Assembly (NCBI GenBank): GCA_017308135.1
Contig: JAFKFM010000007.1
Location: 638,001-702,000, forward strand
Direction of reading: 5' to 3'
Length of the DNA stretch: 64,000 bases
DNA from: Alphaproteobacteria bacterium
GTDB taxonomy: Bacteria; Pseudomonadota; Alphaproteobacteria; CACIAM-22H2
Under the pieces are notes generated by a model, which was not told the DNA's origin, made no database searches, and saw only the letters and a list, made by a program, of their open reading frames with translations. The translations under genes and the position numbers were made by a program. Below, piece by piece: positions 1 through 7,351 of this stretch (position 1 is its first letter; every line of letters starts with the position of its first letter).

Positions 1-636
1 CCGATGCGCATTCTCGATCGCGCCGCGCGTGGGGCGGTCAATATGCACGGTTCGTATCTACCCAAATATCGCGGCCGCGCGCCGGCGAATTGGGCGATCT
101 TGCATGGCGAGACGCAGATCGGCGTGACGCTCCATCATATGGTGAAGCGCGCCGACGCGGGCGACATCGTCGATCAGGAAGCGGTCGATATCGGCCCCGA
201 AGAGACGACCGCCGACGTCACCGTCAAATGTGTGGCCGCCGCCCGCCGGGTTTTGGCGCGGCAGATCGATGCGCTATTGGCCGGGACCGCACCGCGCATT
301 CCGCAAGACGAGTCCCAGGCGACGTATTTCGGCGGCCGCAAGCCGGAGGACGGGCGGATCGATTGGACGAAGAAGGCCGCCGATATCGTCAATCTGGTGC
401 GCGCGGTGTCCGAGCCTTATCCCGGCGCGTTCAGCGATGTAAGCGGCAAGCGCCTGTTCGTCTGGCGCGCCAAAGCCGTGCCGGGGCAAGGCAAGCCCGG
501 CACGCTGATTTCGGCCGTTCCGCCGGTGATCGCTTCGGGGCAGGGCGCGGTTCAGCTGATGCGCTGGAACTGGGCGGACCAGCCCAAAGCCGAGGCCGGG
601 GGGCTGGGGCTGGAAACGGGCGCCTCTCTGGGCTAG
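1..636 (+). CDS. arnA: UDP-4-amino-4-deoxy-L-arabinose formyltransferase (ArnA N-domain type), 5'-truncated
   Basis: The reading frame is open from base 1, so the N-terminus lies outside the window. The visible part holds the formyltransferase signature NMHGSYLPKYRGRAPANW (about residues 13-30), as in methionyl-tRNA and UDP-Ara4N formyltransferases, followed by the usual C-terminal OB-like domain. The next two genes match the ArnA decarboxylase half and ArnD, so context favours N-formylation of UDP-L-Ara4N (10-formyl-THF donor) in lipid A modification over initiator-tRNA formylation. Cytosolic. In enteric bacteria this domain is fused to the decarboxylase; here the two are separate genes 37 bases apart. 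The start codon is not visible. Confidence 0.82.
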   Translation, partial: PMRILDRAARGAVNMHGSYLPKYRGRAPANWAILHGETQIGVTLHHMVKRADAGDIVDQEAVDIGPEETTADVTVKCVAAARRVLARQIDALLAGTAPRIPQDESQATYFGGRKPEDGRIDWTKKAADIVNLVRAVSEPYPGAFSDVSGKRLFVWRAKAVPGQGKPGTLISAVPPVIASGQGAVQLMRWNWADQPKAEAGGLGLETGASLG

Positions 637-673
637 AAAGCCCGTCTTGTTCACTTTTTCCTAGGCCGTCCTC

Positions 674-1735
674 GTGAGCCTCAAAGTCCTGATTCTCGGC
701 GTCAACGGATTCATCGGTTCGAATCTGTCGAAACGTATCCTCGAGACGACCGACTGGTCGATCTACGGCATGGACGTGCAGCGCGACAAGATCGAGGAGT
801 TCCTCGGCAATCCGCGCTTCAACTACGTCGAAGGTGACATCACGATCAATCGCGAATGGATCCAGTACCACGTCAAGAAATGCGACGTGGTCCTGCCGCT
901 GGTCGCGATCGCCACGCCGATTTCCTATGTGCGCGAACCGCTGCGCGTCTTCGAACTCGATTTCGAAGCGAATCTCGCGATCATTCGCGACTGCGTGAAG
1001 TGGAACAAGCGCGTCGTGTTCCCGTCGACGTCGGAAGTCTACGGCATGTCGGCCGACACGCCGTTCGACGAGGAGCATTCGAATTTCGTGCTCGGGCCCA
1101 CGGGCAAGCAGCGCTGGATCTATTCCTGCTCCAAGCAATTGCTCGACCGCGTGATCCACGCCTACGGCCTCGAAGGCAAGCTGCGCTACACGCTGTTCCG
1201 CCCGTTCAACTGGATCGGGCCCAAGCTCGACAATATCTGGGCGGCGAAGGAAGGCTCCTCGCGCGTGCTGACGCAGTTCGTCGGCAATATCGTGCGCGGC
1301 GAGAATATCAGCCTGGTCGCCGGCGGCGCCCAGCGCCGTTGCTTCCTTTATATCGACGACGCGATCGATTGCCTCGTGCGCATCATCGCCAACAAGGACG
1401 GCTGCGCCGACCAGCGCATCTTCAATATCGGCGAGCCGAAGAACGATTGCTCGGTGCGCGAATTGGCCGAAGCGCTGCTCGACGAGATCGCGCTCTATAA
1501 GGGCTTCGACGACGTGCGCAAGAAGGTGAAGCTGATCGACGTCGATCCCGGCGCCTATTACGGCAAGGGCTACGAGGATATTCAAGTCCGCGTGCCCTCG
1601 GTCGCGGCGGCGGAGAAATATCTCGGCTGGCGCCCGACGACCGATCTGCGCACCGCGTTGCGCCTGACGCTCGACTATTATCTTCTGTCGAAGTCGCAGG
1701 ACGCGGGCGATCTCTCGTCCTCGCCGGTGCAATGA
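674..1735 (+). CDS. arnA: UDP-glucuronate decarboxylase (ArnA C-domain type SDR)
   Basis: Extended short-chain dehydrogenase of 353 aa with the NAD-binding GVNGFIGSN loop at residues 9-17, the substrate-loop Ser/Thr in PSTSEVYG (117-124) and the catalytic pair Y150/K154 in YSCSK. Length and sequence fit the stand-alone equivalent of the ArnA C-terminal domain, which oxidatively decarboxylates UDP-glucuronate to the UDP-4-keto-pentose precursor of L-Ara4N. It starts with GTG and its stop overlaps the next start (ATGA). Cytosolic, same operon as the formyltransferase upstream and the deformylase downstream. Confidence 0.88.
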   Translation: MSLKVLILGVNGFIGSNLSKRILETTDWSIYGMDVQRDKIEEFLGNPRFNYVEGDITINREWIQYHVKKCDVVLPLVAIATPISYVREPLRVFELDFEANLAIIRDCVKWNKRVVFPSTSEVYGMSADTPFDEEHSNFVLGPTGKQRWIYSCSKQLLDRVIHAYGLEGKLRYTLFRPFNWIGPKLDNIWAAKEGSSRVLTQFVGNIVRGENISLVAGGAQRRCFLYIDDAIDCLVRIIANKDGCADQRIFNIGEPKNDCSVRELAEALLDEIALYKGFDDVRKKVKLIDVDPGAYYGKGYEDIQVRVPSVAAAEKYLGWRPTTDLRTALRLTLDYYLLSKSQDAGDLSSSPVQ

Positions 1736-2634
1736 CGGGGCGCCCGCGCCTCGCCATCAAGATCGACGTCGATACCGACCGGGGGACGCGCGAAGGTATC
1801 GCACCCCTGGCGCGCGCGCTCGAAAAGCACAACATCCTCGGCACGTTCCTGTTCTCGATGGGGCCGGACAATACGGGCCGCGCGATCAAGCGCATTTTCC
1901 GCCCCGGCTTCTTCGCCAAGGTCAGCCGCACCAGCGTCGTCCAGGTTTACGGTCTACGCACGCTGATGAACGGCGTGCTGCTGCCGGGGCCCGACATCGC
2001 CAAGCGCAACGCCAATATGATGCGCGCGATCGCATTGTCGGGTCACGAGACCGGCATCCATTGCTGGGATCATGTCTTCTGGCAGGATGGCTTGGCGACG
2101 ATGAGCTTGGAGCGCACGCGCCACGAATTCGCCAAGGCGCGCGAAGCCTATGTGCGCGTGTTCGGCCATGCCGCGCGCACGGCGGGCTCGGCGGGCTGGC
2201 AGGCCGACGCCAAAAGCCTCGAGGCGTATGACGAAGCGCGGCTCGACTACGCCTCCGACGCGCGCGGGACGGAACCATTCATTCCGCGTGTGGGCGACAA
2301 GGTGTTCCGCACGATCCAGATCCCGACGACCTTGCCGACATTGGACGAACTTCTCGGCCGTCCGGAATATCCGGAAGCCGAGTTGGTCGATCGCTATCTC
2401 GGTTGGCTGAAGCCGGGCGCCCTCAACACGCTGACCGTCCATGCCGAGCTCGAAGGCATGCGCTACGCCGGGTGGTTCGAGGCCTTGCTGGCGAAGGCCG
2501 CCGCGCGCGATGTGGAATTCGTCAATCTCGCGGCCGAGGCCAAAAAGCTCGATCCCGCGAAGCTGCCGGTCGCCGAATTGATCCAGGGTACGGTCGATGG
2601 AAGGTCCGGGACGATGGCCGTCCAGGCCCCCTAA
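1732..2634 (+). CDS. arnD: 4-deoxy-4-formamido-L-arabinose-phosphoundecaprenol deformylase
   Basis: A 300-aa NodB-type polysaccharide deacetylase. It closely resembles ArnD: IDVDTDRGTREG near the N-terminus supplies metal-binding Asp (D12/D14), and GHETGIHCWDH (104-114) supplies H110 and H114. A C-terminal TVHAELEGM block is typical of ArnD. The enzyme removes the formyl group from undecaprenyl-phosphate-Ara4FN before ArnT transfers L-Ara4N to lipid A. The start overlaps the decarboxylase stop by 4 bases, so translation is probably coupled. It ends the visible arn operon; no arnT, arnE or arnF follows, so those would lie upstream or elsewhere. Confidence 0.9.
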   Translation: MTGRPRLAIKIDVDTDRGTREGIAPLARALEKHNILGTFLFSMGPDNTGRAIKRIFRPGFFAKVSRTSVVQVYGLRTLMNGVLLPGPDIAKRNANMMRAIALSGHETGIHCWDHVFWQDGLATMSLERTRHEFAKAREAYVRVFGHAARTAGSAGWQADAKSLEAYDEARLDYASDARGTEPFIPRVGDKVFRTIQIPTTLPTLDELLGRPEYPEAELVDRYLGWLKPGALNTLTVHAELEGMRYAGWFEALLAKAAARDVEFVNLAAEAKKLDPAKLPVAELIQGTVDGRSGTMAVQAP

Positions 2635-2654
2635 CTCGTCATCGGCGAAATCTG

Positions 2655-2682
2655 TTCAAAACCGCGGGAATTGCTCTATACT
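2655..2682 (+). promoter_or_regulatory. Putative sigma70-type promoter for the URC operon
   Basis: TTCAAA (2655-2660), a 16-base spacer and TATACT (2677-2682) lie in the 73-base gap after arnD, just before the URC1-like gene. A GGAG ribosome site follows about 10 bases before its ATG. This suggests the uracil genes are transcribed separately from arn. Seen by eye only. Confidence 0.5.
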
Positions 2683-2707
2683 GCTTTTTTAAGCGGAGCC
2701 GTTTCCG

Positions 2708-4000
2708 ATGACCACCGGTACGCAATCCCCGCCGAGCCCCACGCCTGTTGGGGCGGCCCGATCCAAGCACATCACCCTGACCTCGCACCCGCCCAAAAGC
2801 GGGCCGCTGCCGTCGCGCATCGACTGGGGCGCGCCGGGTGCGCAAGCGCGCGGGCCGATCATCGGTTCGACGACCGATCCGTCGGTGCGCAACGTCATCG
2901 GCACGCATTCGGGCAGCTATATGCTCTATCGCGCCCTCGCGGTCGCGGCCGGCGCCTTGTCGCCGATGCACAAGCCTGACCTTACCAACACCTCGCCGCC
3001 CGATCCGATCGGCCCGTTCCCGCAATGGGGCGATCCGGAAAAGATCGTCAGCCTCGATCCCTATGGTCACATGGTGGGCGAGGTGTTTGCGGCCGAGTTG
3101 GCGCGCGGCCTCGACATCCGCCCGACCATCGCGGTGACGCGCGCGCATATCGACATGCCCGAAATCCGCGCGGCGTTGGCCGCCGGGCGTTTGAAGATCG
3201 ACGGCGCCATCGTCCAAAAGGATGGCACGGTGCGTACGACCAAGGTCGCGATCGAGCCCGTGTGGTTCCTGCCCGGTATCGCCAAGCGCTTCGGCATCGC
3301 CGAAACCGATCTGCGCCGCGGCCTGTTCGAGTATACGGGCGGGATGTTCCCCGAGCTCGTGACGCGCTCGGACATGAAGGTGTTCCTGCCGCCCATCGGC
3401 GGCACGACCGTCTATCTGTTCGGCGACGTGCGCGGCTTGGGCGATCCCAAGACCAAGATCGGCGGGCGCGTGCACGACGAGTGCAACGGCTCGGATGTGT
3501 TCGGGTCCGACATTTGCACCTGCCGGCCGTATCTGGCGCACGGCATCGAAGTCGCGGTCGAAACGGCGCAGCAAGGCGGCGTGGGCTTCATCGTCTATAA
3601 CCGCAAGGAAGGCCGGGCGCTTGGCGAAGTCACCAAGTTCCTCGTCTACAACGCGCGCAAACGTCAGGAAGGCGGCGACCAGGCCGCGACCTATTTCAAG
3701 CGCACCGAATGCGTCGCGGGCGTGCAGGATATGCGCTTCCAGGAATTGATGCCCGACGTGCTGCATTGGCTCGGCATTTCGCGCATCGACCGTTTCGCGT
3801 CGATGAGCAATATGAAATCCGAGGCGATCACCCGCACCGGCATTCAGATCATCGAGCAGGTGGAGATTCCGCCGGACCTCATCCCCGCCGACGCGTCGGT
3901 GGAGATGGAGGCGAAGAAGGCGGCCGGTTACTTCACCGGCGGACCGGCCCCCGATGCGGCGAAGCTCGAATCCACCAAGGGCCGCGATCTGGATTCCTGA
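2708..4000 (+). CDS. GTP cyclohydrolase II-like protein, URC1 type (uracil catabolism)
   Basis: A 430-aa protein. The C-terminal half is a GTP cyclohydrolase II domain with the three zinc cysteines C259, C270 and C272 in the exact C-X10-C-X-C spacing of RibA, followed by YNRKEGRALGEVTK in place of RibA's EGRGIGL loop. About 230 residues precede it with no match I recognise. RibA proteins are about 200 aa and riboflavin genes are absent here; instead DUF1688 (URC4) and uracil phosphoribosyltransferase follow directly. That trio is the hallmark of the URC pathway for uracil degradation, known from the yeast Lachancea kluyveri. It probably opens the ring of a uracil-derived nucleotide rather than making riboflavin. 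Confidence 0.85.
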   Translation: MTTGTQSPPSPTPVGAARSKHITLTSHPPKSGPLPSRIDWGAPGAQARGPIIGSTTDPSVRNVIGTHSGSYMLYRALAVAAGALSPMHKPDLTNTSPPDPIGPFPQWGDPEKIVSLDPYGHMVGEVFAAELARGLDIRPTIAVTRAHIDMPEIRAALAAGRLKIDGAIVQKDGTVRTTKVAIEPVWFLPGIAKRFGIAETDLRRGLFEYTGGMFPELVTRSDMKVFLPPIGGTTVYLFGDVRGLGDPKTKIGGRVHDECNGSDVFGSDICTCRPYLAHGIEVAVETAQQGGVGFIVYNRKEGRALGEVTKFLVYNARKRQEGGDQAATYFKRTECVAGVQDMRFQELMPDVLHWLGISRIDRFASMSNMKSEAITRTGIQIIEQVEIPPDLIPADASVEMEAKKAAGYFTGGPAPDAAKLESTKGRDLDS

Positions 4001-4001
4001 T

Positions 4002-5198
4002 ATGGCGGACATGCCCGAACTCGGCCTGCCATCGGCCCGCGTGCGCCATTTGCGCGATCCGCGCACGATCCGCGCGCGGGCGCGCGAAGTGTTCGACGCG
4101 GCGTGCGCCGGATCGACGCCGCATTTCGCCGTCGATCTCGACAAGCTCGACGACGCGGCCGCGCGCACCGTCGCCGTCATCCGCCGCGACTATCCCGATC
4201 TGAACGTGCCCTATCACTCGCGCTGGCGGCATTTCGATGTCGGCGGCATCGATCGGTGGGGCAAGTATGCCGCGCGCGTGGAGGACAAGCTCGAACGCAG
4301 CCGCTTGGGCGTGGACCTCGCCGTCACCTCGGTGCTGCTCGACGCCGGGTCCGGCCCCGATTGGAAATACACGACGCCGGACGGCGTGTTCGCGCGCTCG
4401 GAAGGTTTGGCGGTCGCGAGTTTCGACATGTTCGCGAGCGGTGCCTTGTCGGGCACGGCCGAAACGCTGCAAGCGCTGACGGGCGAAAAACTCGCCGCCG
4501 GTTTTCAAGTCTCGGCCACCAATCCGCTGGCGGGCGCGGAATCCCGCGCGGCGCTGCTGCGGCGCTTGGGGGCTGCCATCGCCAAGCGGCCCGATATTTT
4601 CGGGCCCGAACCGCGTCTCGGCAATCTCGTCGACCGGTTGATGTTCGATGCGCGCGAAGGCAAGCTGCCGGCGGCGCGCGTGCTCCATCATCTGCTCGAC
4701 GGTTTCGCGGATGCCTGGCCCGCGCGCGTGACGATCGATGGCGTGAATGTCGGCGATGTCGGCCGCCATCCGGCCGCGACGGATGGCTTGGTGCCGTTCC
4801 ACAAGCTCAGCCAATGGCTCGCCTACTCGCTGCTCGAGCCGATGGAATGGCTCGGCATCGAGATCGTCGAAATCGATGCGTTGACCGGCTTGCCGGAGTA
4901 TCGCAATGGCGGCTTGTTCCTCGATACCGGGGTTTTGGCGCTGAAGGATCCGGCGCAAGCGAAGCATCGCCACGATGCGACATCGGAACTCGTCGTCGAA
5001 TGGCGCGCGTTGACGGTCGAATTGCTTGACCTCGTCGCCGAGCGCGTGCGCGCGCAGCTGGGTCTTGCGGCGAAGGATTTTCCGCTGGCCAAGGTGTTGC
5101 AAGGCGGCACCTGGACCGCGGGCCGCGTGATCGCGGCAGAGAAACGTCCGGGCGGCGGACCGCCGCTCGCCATCGACAGCGACGGAACTGTTTTCTAA
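4002..5198 (+). CDS. DUF1688 / URC4-family protein
   Basis: A 398-aa protein of the DUF1688 (URC4/Urg3) family, recognised from its overall sequence, e.g. [14 protein letters not shown] near residues 10-23 and [16 protein letters not shown] near 70-85. I chose ATG 4002, one base after the URC1 stop; an earlier in-frame ATG would lie inside that gene. URC4 is required for uracil use as nitrogen source in yeast, but its exact reaction is not settled as far as I know. No signal peptide or membrane segment is visible. It sits between URC1 and upp in an apparent three-gene operon. Confidence 0.88.
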   Translation: MADMPELGLPSARVRHLRDPRTIRARAREVFDAACAGSTPHFAVDLDKLDDAAARTVAVIRRDYPDLNVPYHSRWRHFDVGGIDRWGKYAARVEDKLERSRLGVDLAVTSVLLDAGSGPDWKYTTPDGVFARSEGLAVASFDMFASGALSGTAETLQALTGEKLAAGFQVSATNPLAGAESRAALLRRLGAAIAKRPDIFGPEPRLGNLVDRLMFDAREGKLPAARVLHHLLDGFADAWPARVTIDGVNVGDVGRHPAATDGLVPFHKLSQWLAYSLLEPMEWLGIEIVEIDALTGLPEYRNGGLFLDTGVLALKDPAQAKHRHDATSELVVEWRALTVELLDLVAERVRAQLGLAAKDFPLAKVLQGGTWTAGRVIAAEKRPGGGPPLAIDSDGTVF

Positions 5199-5215
5199 GC
5201 GAACGGGGAAGAAGA

Positions 5216-5848
5216 ATGACGGGCACGCTCAACGTCGTCGGCCATCCGCTGATCCAGCACAAGCTGACCCAGATGCGCCGCAAGGAAACCGAGACGCGCG
5301 ATTTCCGCCGCTTGGCGCGCGAGATTGCGATGCTGCTCGCCTACGAAGTCACGCGCGATCGCGCGTTGACGACGCAGGAAATCGAAACGCCGCTGACGAA
5401 GATGCGCGCGCCCGTTCTGGCGGGGAAGGAAATCTGCCTCGTCTCGGTCTTGCGCGCGGGCAACGGCATTCTCGACGGCATGCTCGAAATTCTGCCCTCG
5501 GCGCGCGTGGGTTTCGTCGGGCTCTATCGCGATCCCGAAACGCTCAACGCCATCGAGTATTACTGCAAGCTGCCCGAGGATATCGCCGAGCGCGAGACGA
5601 TCATCGTCGATCCGATGCTCGCGACCGGGCATTCGGCGTCGGCGGCCGTCGATCGGATCAAGCAGGCGGGGGCGAAATCGCTCAAATTCGTTTGCTTGCT
5701 GGCCGCCCCCGAAGGCGTGAAGGAGATGCAGGAACAGCACCCCGACGTGCCGATCTTCACGGCTTCGCTCGACTCCCATCTCAACGACCACGGCTATATC
5801 GTGCCGGGCCTGGGCGACGCCGGGGATCGCCTGTTCGGCACGAAATGA
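5216..5848 (+). CDS. upp: Uracil phosphoribosyltransferase
   Basis: A 210-aa enzyme converting uracil and PRPP to UMP. The PRPP-binding motif [11 protein letters not shown] (near residues 126-136) and the C-terminal [12 protein letters not shown] typical of Upp are present. In most genomes it is a salvage gene; here, 17 bases after the URC4 gene, it more likely supplies the nucleotide that the URC pathway degrades (yeast URC6 is a uracil phosphoribosyltransferase). A GAAGAA stretch lies before the ATG. Cytosolic. Confidence 0.93.
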   Translation: MTGTLNVVGHPLIQHKLTQMRRKETETRDFRRLAREIAMLLAYEVTRDRALTTQEIETPLTKMRAPVLAGKEICLVSVLRAGNGILDGMLEILPSARVGFVGLYRDPETLNAIEYYCKLPEDIAERETIIVDPMLATGHSASAAVDRIKQAGAKSLKFVCLLAAPEGVKEMQEQHPDVPIFTASLDSHLNDHGYIVPGLGDAGDRLFGTK

Positions 5849-5853
5849 CATCC

Positions 5854-5905
5854 GTCATCCCGGGCAAGCGGACGCCGGAGGCGTTCGCGCGACCCGGGAT
5901 CCCGG
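5854..5905. repeat. REP-like palindrome, copy 1
   Basis: ATCCCGGG (5857-5864) and CCCGGGAT (5893-5900) form an imperfect palindrome beginning GTCATCCCGGGC. Two related copies follow downstream of the GIY-YIG gene. It sits in the gap directly after the upp stop codon. Confidence 0.7.
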
Positions 5906-5917
5906 AAAGGGGCGGAC

Positions 5918-6208
5918 ATGGAGAAAGGCGGGTGGGTTTATATCGTCACCAACCGCCCGCGCGGGACGCTCTATACGGGCGTCACGTCCGACTTACCGCG
6001 TCGCGCCCATCAACATCGAACCGGCGCCGTCGAAGGATTCACGAAGCGCTATAGGCTTCGGCTTCTCGTGTGGTTCGAACGGCACGAAGATATCGTCGAA
6101 GCGATCGCGCGCGAGAAGACGCTCAAACGCTGGCATCGCGCCTGGAAATTCGAATTGATCGAATCGCTCAATCCCAATTGGGACGATCTTTACGCCCGCA
6201 TCGTATGA
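5918..6208 (+). CDS. GIY-YIG nuclease superfamily small protein
   Basis: A 96-aa single-domain protein with the two-strand GIY-YIG signature in the form VYIVTN...LYTGVTSDLPRR (residues 7-29), a conserved Arg in RR, and the later EAIAREKTLKRWHR helix with its catalytic-type Glu. Family members of this size (often annotated UPF0213 or UvrC-like) have mostly unknown roles, probably DNA cleavage. It is bracketed by REP-like palindromes on both sides, which suggests it travels with or acts on them. ATG at 5918; no strong ribosome site is evident. Confidence 0.82.
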   Translation: MEKGGWVYIVTNRPRGTLYTGVTSDLPRRAHQHRTGAVEGFTKRYRLRLLVWFERHEDIVEAIAREKTLKRWHRAWKFELIESLNPNWDDLYARIV

Positions 6209-6256
6209 GATCCCGGGTCGCGCCGCCGCTGTCGCGACGGCTTGCCCGGGATGACG
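6209..6256. repeat. REP-like palindrome, copy 2 (inverted relative to copies 1 and 3)
   Basis: GATCCCGGGTC (from 6209) pairs with GCCCGGGATGAC (6244-6255). The unit reads in the opposite orientation to copies 1 and 3. It begins at the stop codon of the GIY-YIG gene. Confidence 0.7.
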
Positions 6257-6267
6257 TGTGAGTATGC

Positions 6268-6303
6268 CGTCATCCCGGGCGAGCGTGAGCGAGACCCGGG
6301 ATC
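6268..6303. repeat. REP-like palindrome, copy 3
   Basis: GTCATCCCGGGC with ATCCCGGG at 6272-6279 and CCCGGGAT at 6295-6302, separated by GAGCGTGAGCGA-type spacer. Same orientation as copy 1. It lies just beyond the 3' end of the convergent carbamoylase gene. Confidence 0.7.
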
Positions 6304-6315
6304 TAGAACTGCGAA

Positions 6316-7275
6316 TCAATCGGGCTCGACCACGCCGGTCTGTTCGGCGATCAGGCCGTAATGCTCGACGCGGCGGTGCTTGGCGAAGGCGAAGGTCGTT
6401 TCCTTGCCGTAGGCGCAAAGGCTGAGATCGCAATCGGCGACGATCAGCTCGTCGGCGACCGAGCGCGCCAGCGCCACGATCTCGCCCGTCGGCGCTACGA
6501 TGCACGATCCGCCGATCAGCGAGCAGCCTTCTTCGATGCCGGCCTTCGCGGCGGCGACGACCCAGGTCGAGTTCTGATAGGCGCCCGCCTGCATCACCAG
6601 ATGATTGTGGAATTGGCGTAGATGCTCGGGCTCGGGTTCCGAATGCACCATCGCCCAGCCGTTGATCGCGGGCGTGTTGTAGCCCAGCAGCATCAACTCC
6701 ATGCCCTTCAAGCCCATCACGCGATAGGTTTCGGGCCAGCGGCGATCGTTGCAGATCGCCATGCCGACGATGCCGCCCATCGTGCGCCACACCGGAAAGC
6801 CGATATCGCCGGGCTCGAAGTAGCGCTTCTCCAAATGCTGAAACGGCCGCTCGGGCTCGTTCTCCGCATGGCCGGGCAGATGGATTTTCCGGTACTTGCC
6901 GACGATCGCGCCCTCCCGGTCGACGAGCACGGCGGCGTTGAAGCGGCGCCCTTCGGGCGTTTTCTCCGCATAGCCGAGATAGAAACCGATCTTCAGGCGC
7001 TTGGCCTCGGCGAACAGGGGCGCCACGGCCGCGTTGGGCATCTCGGTTTCGAAGAACGCATCGACCTCGCGCCAATCGGGCATGAACCAGCGCGGGAAGA
7101 AGGTCGTCAGCGCCAATTCCGGGAACACGACCAGCGTGCAGCCTTTGGCGTGCGCCGCGCGCAGCAACGCGATCAAACGCTCGACGCAGTGGGCGCGCGT
7201 TTCCGCACGGGCGATCGGGCCCATCTGGGCGCAGCCGATGGTCACGATCCGGGGCGTAAGTTTCTGGGGCGGCAT
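6316..7275 (-). CDS. N-carbamoyl-D-amino acid hydrolase (nitrilase superfamily)
   Basis: A 319-aa carbon-nitrogen hydrolase with the Glu-Lys-Cys triad E53 (VFPELALTTFFPRW), K130 (KYRKIHLPGH) and C175 (AICNDRRWPE). These blocks and HLEKRYFEPGD match the Agrobacterium D-carbamoylase closely; that enzyme is about 304 aa. It hydrolyses N-carbamoyl-D-amino acids to the amino acid, ammonia and CO2, normally after hydantoinase. I chose ATG 7275 (MPPQKL); an in-frame start at 7308 would add 11 residues unlike the family. No hydantoinase is adjacent. Cytosolic. Confidence 0.85.
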   Translation of the reverse strand: MPPQKLTPRIVTIGCAQMGPIARAETRAHCVERLIALLRAAHAKGCTLVVFPELALTTFFPRWFMPDWREVDAFFETEMPNAAVAPLFAEAKRLKIGFYLGYAEKTPEGRRFNAAVLVDREGAIVGKYRKIHLPGHAENEPERPFQHLEKRYFEPGDIGFPVWRTMGGIVGMAICNDRRWPETYRVMGLKGMELMLLGYNTPAINGWAMVHSEPEPEHLRQFHNHLVMQAGAYQNSTWVVAAAKAGIEEGCSLIGGSCIVAPTGEIVALARSVADELIVADCDLSLCAYGKETTFAFAKHRRVEHYGLIAEQTGVVEPD

Positions 7276-7351
7276 GGCGGAATCCCGTGTTGCTGTCCCG
7301 GAAACCATAGCGGCCTCCCGCGTTCCCGCGAAGGGCGGTTATGATGGGCGC

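Noticed and set aside
6316..7275. D-carbamoylase as a step of the URC route
   Set aside because: The URC route as known ends in urea and 3-hydroxypropionate and needs no carbamoylase; the gene also lies on the opposite strand.
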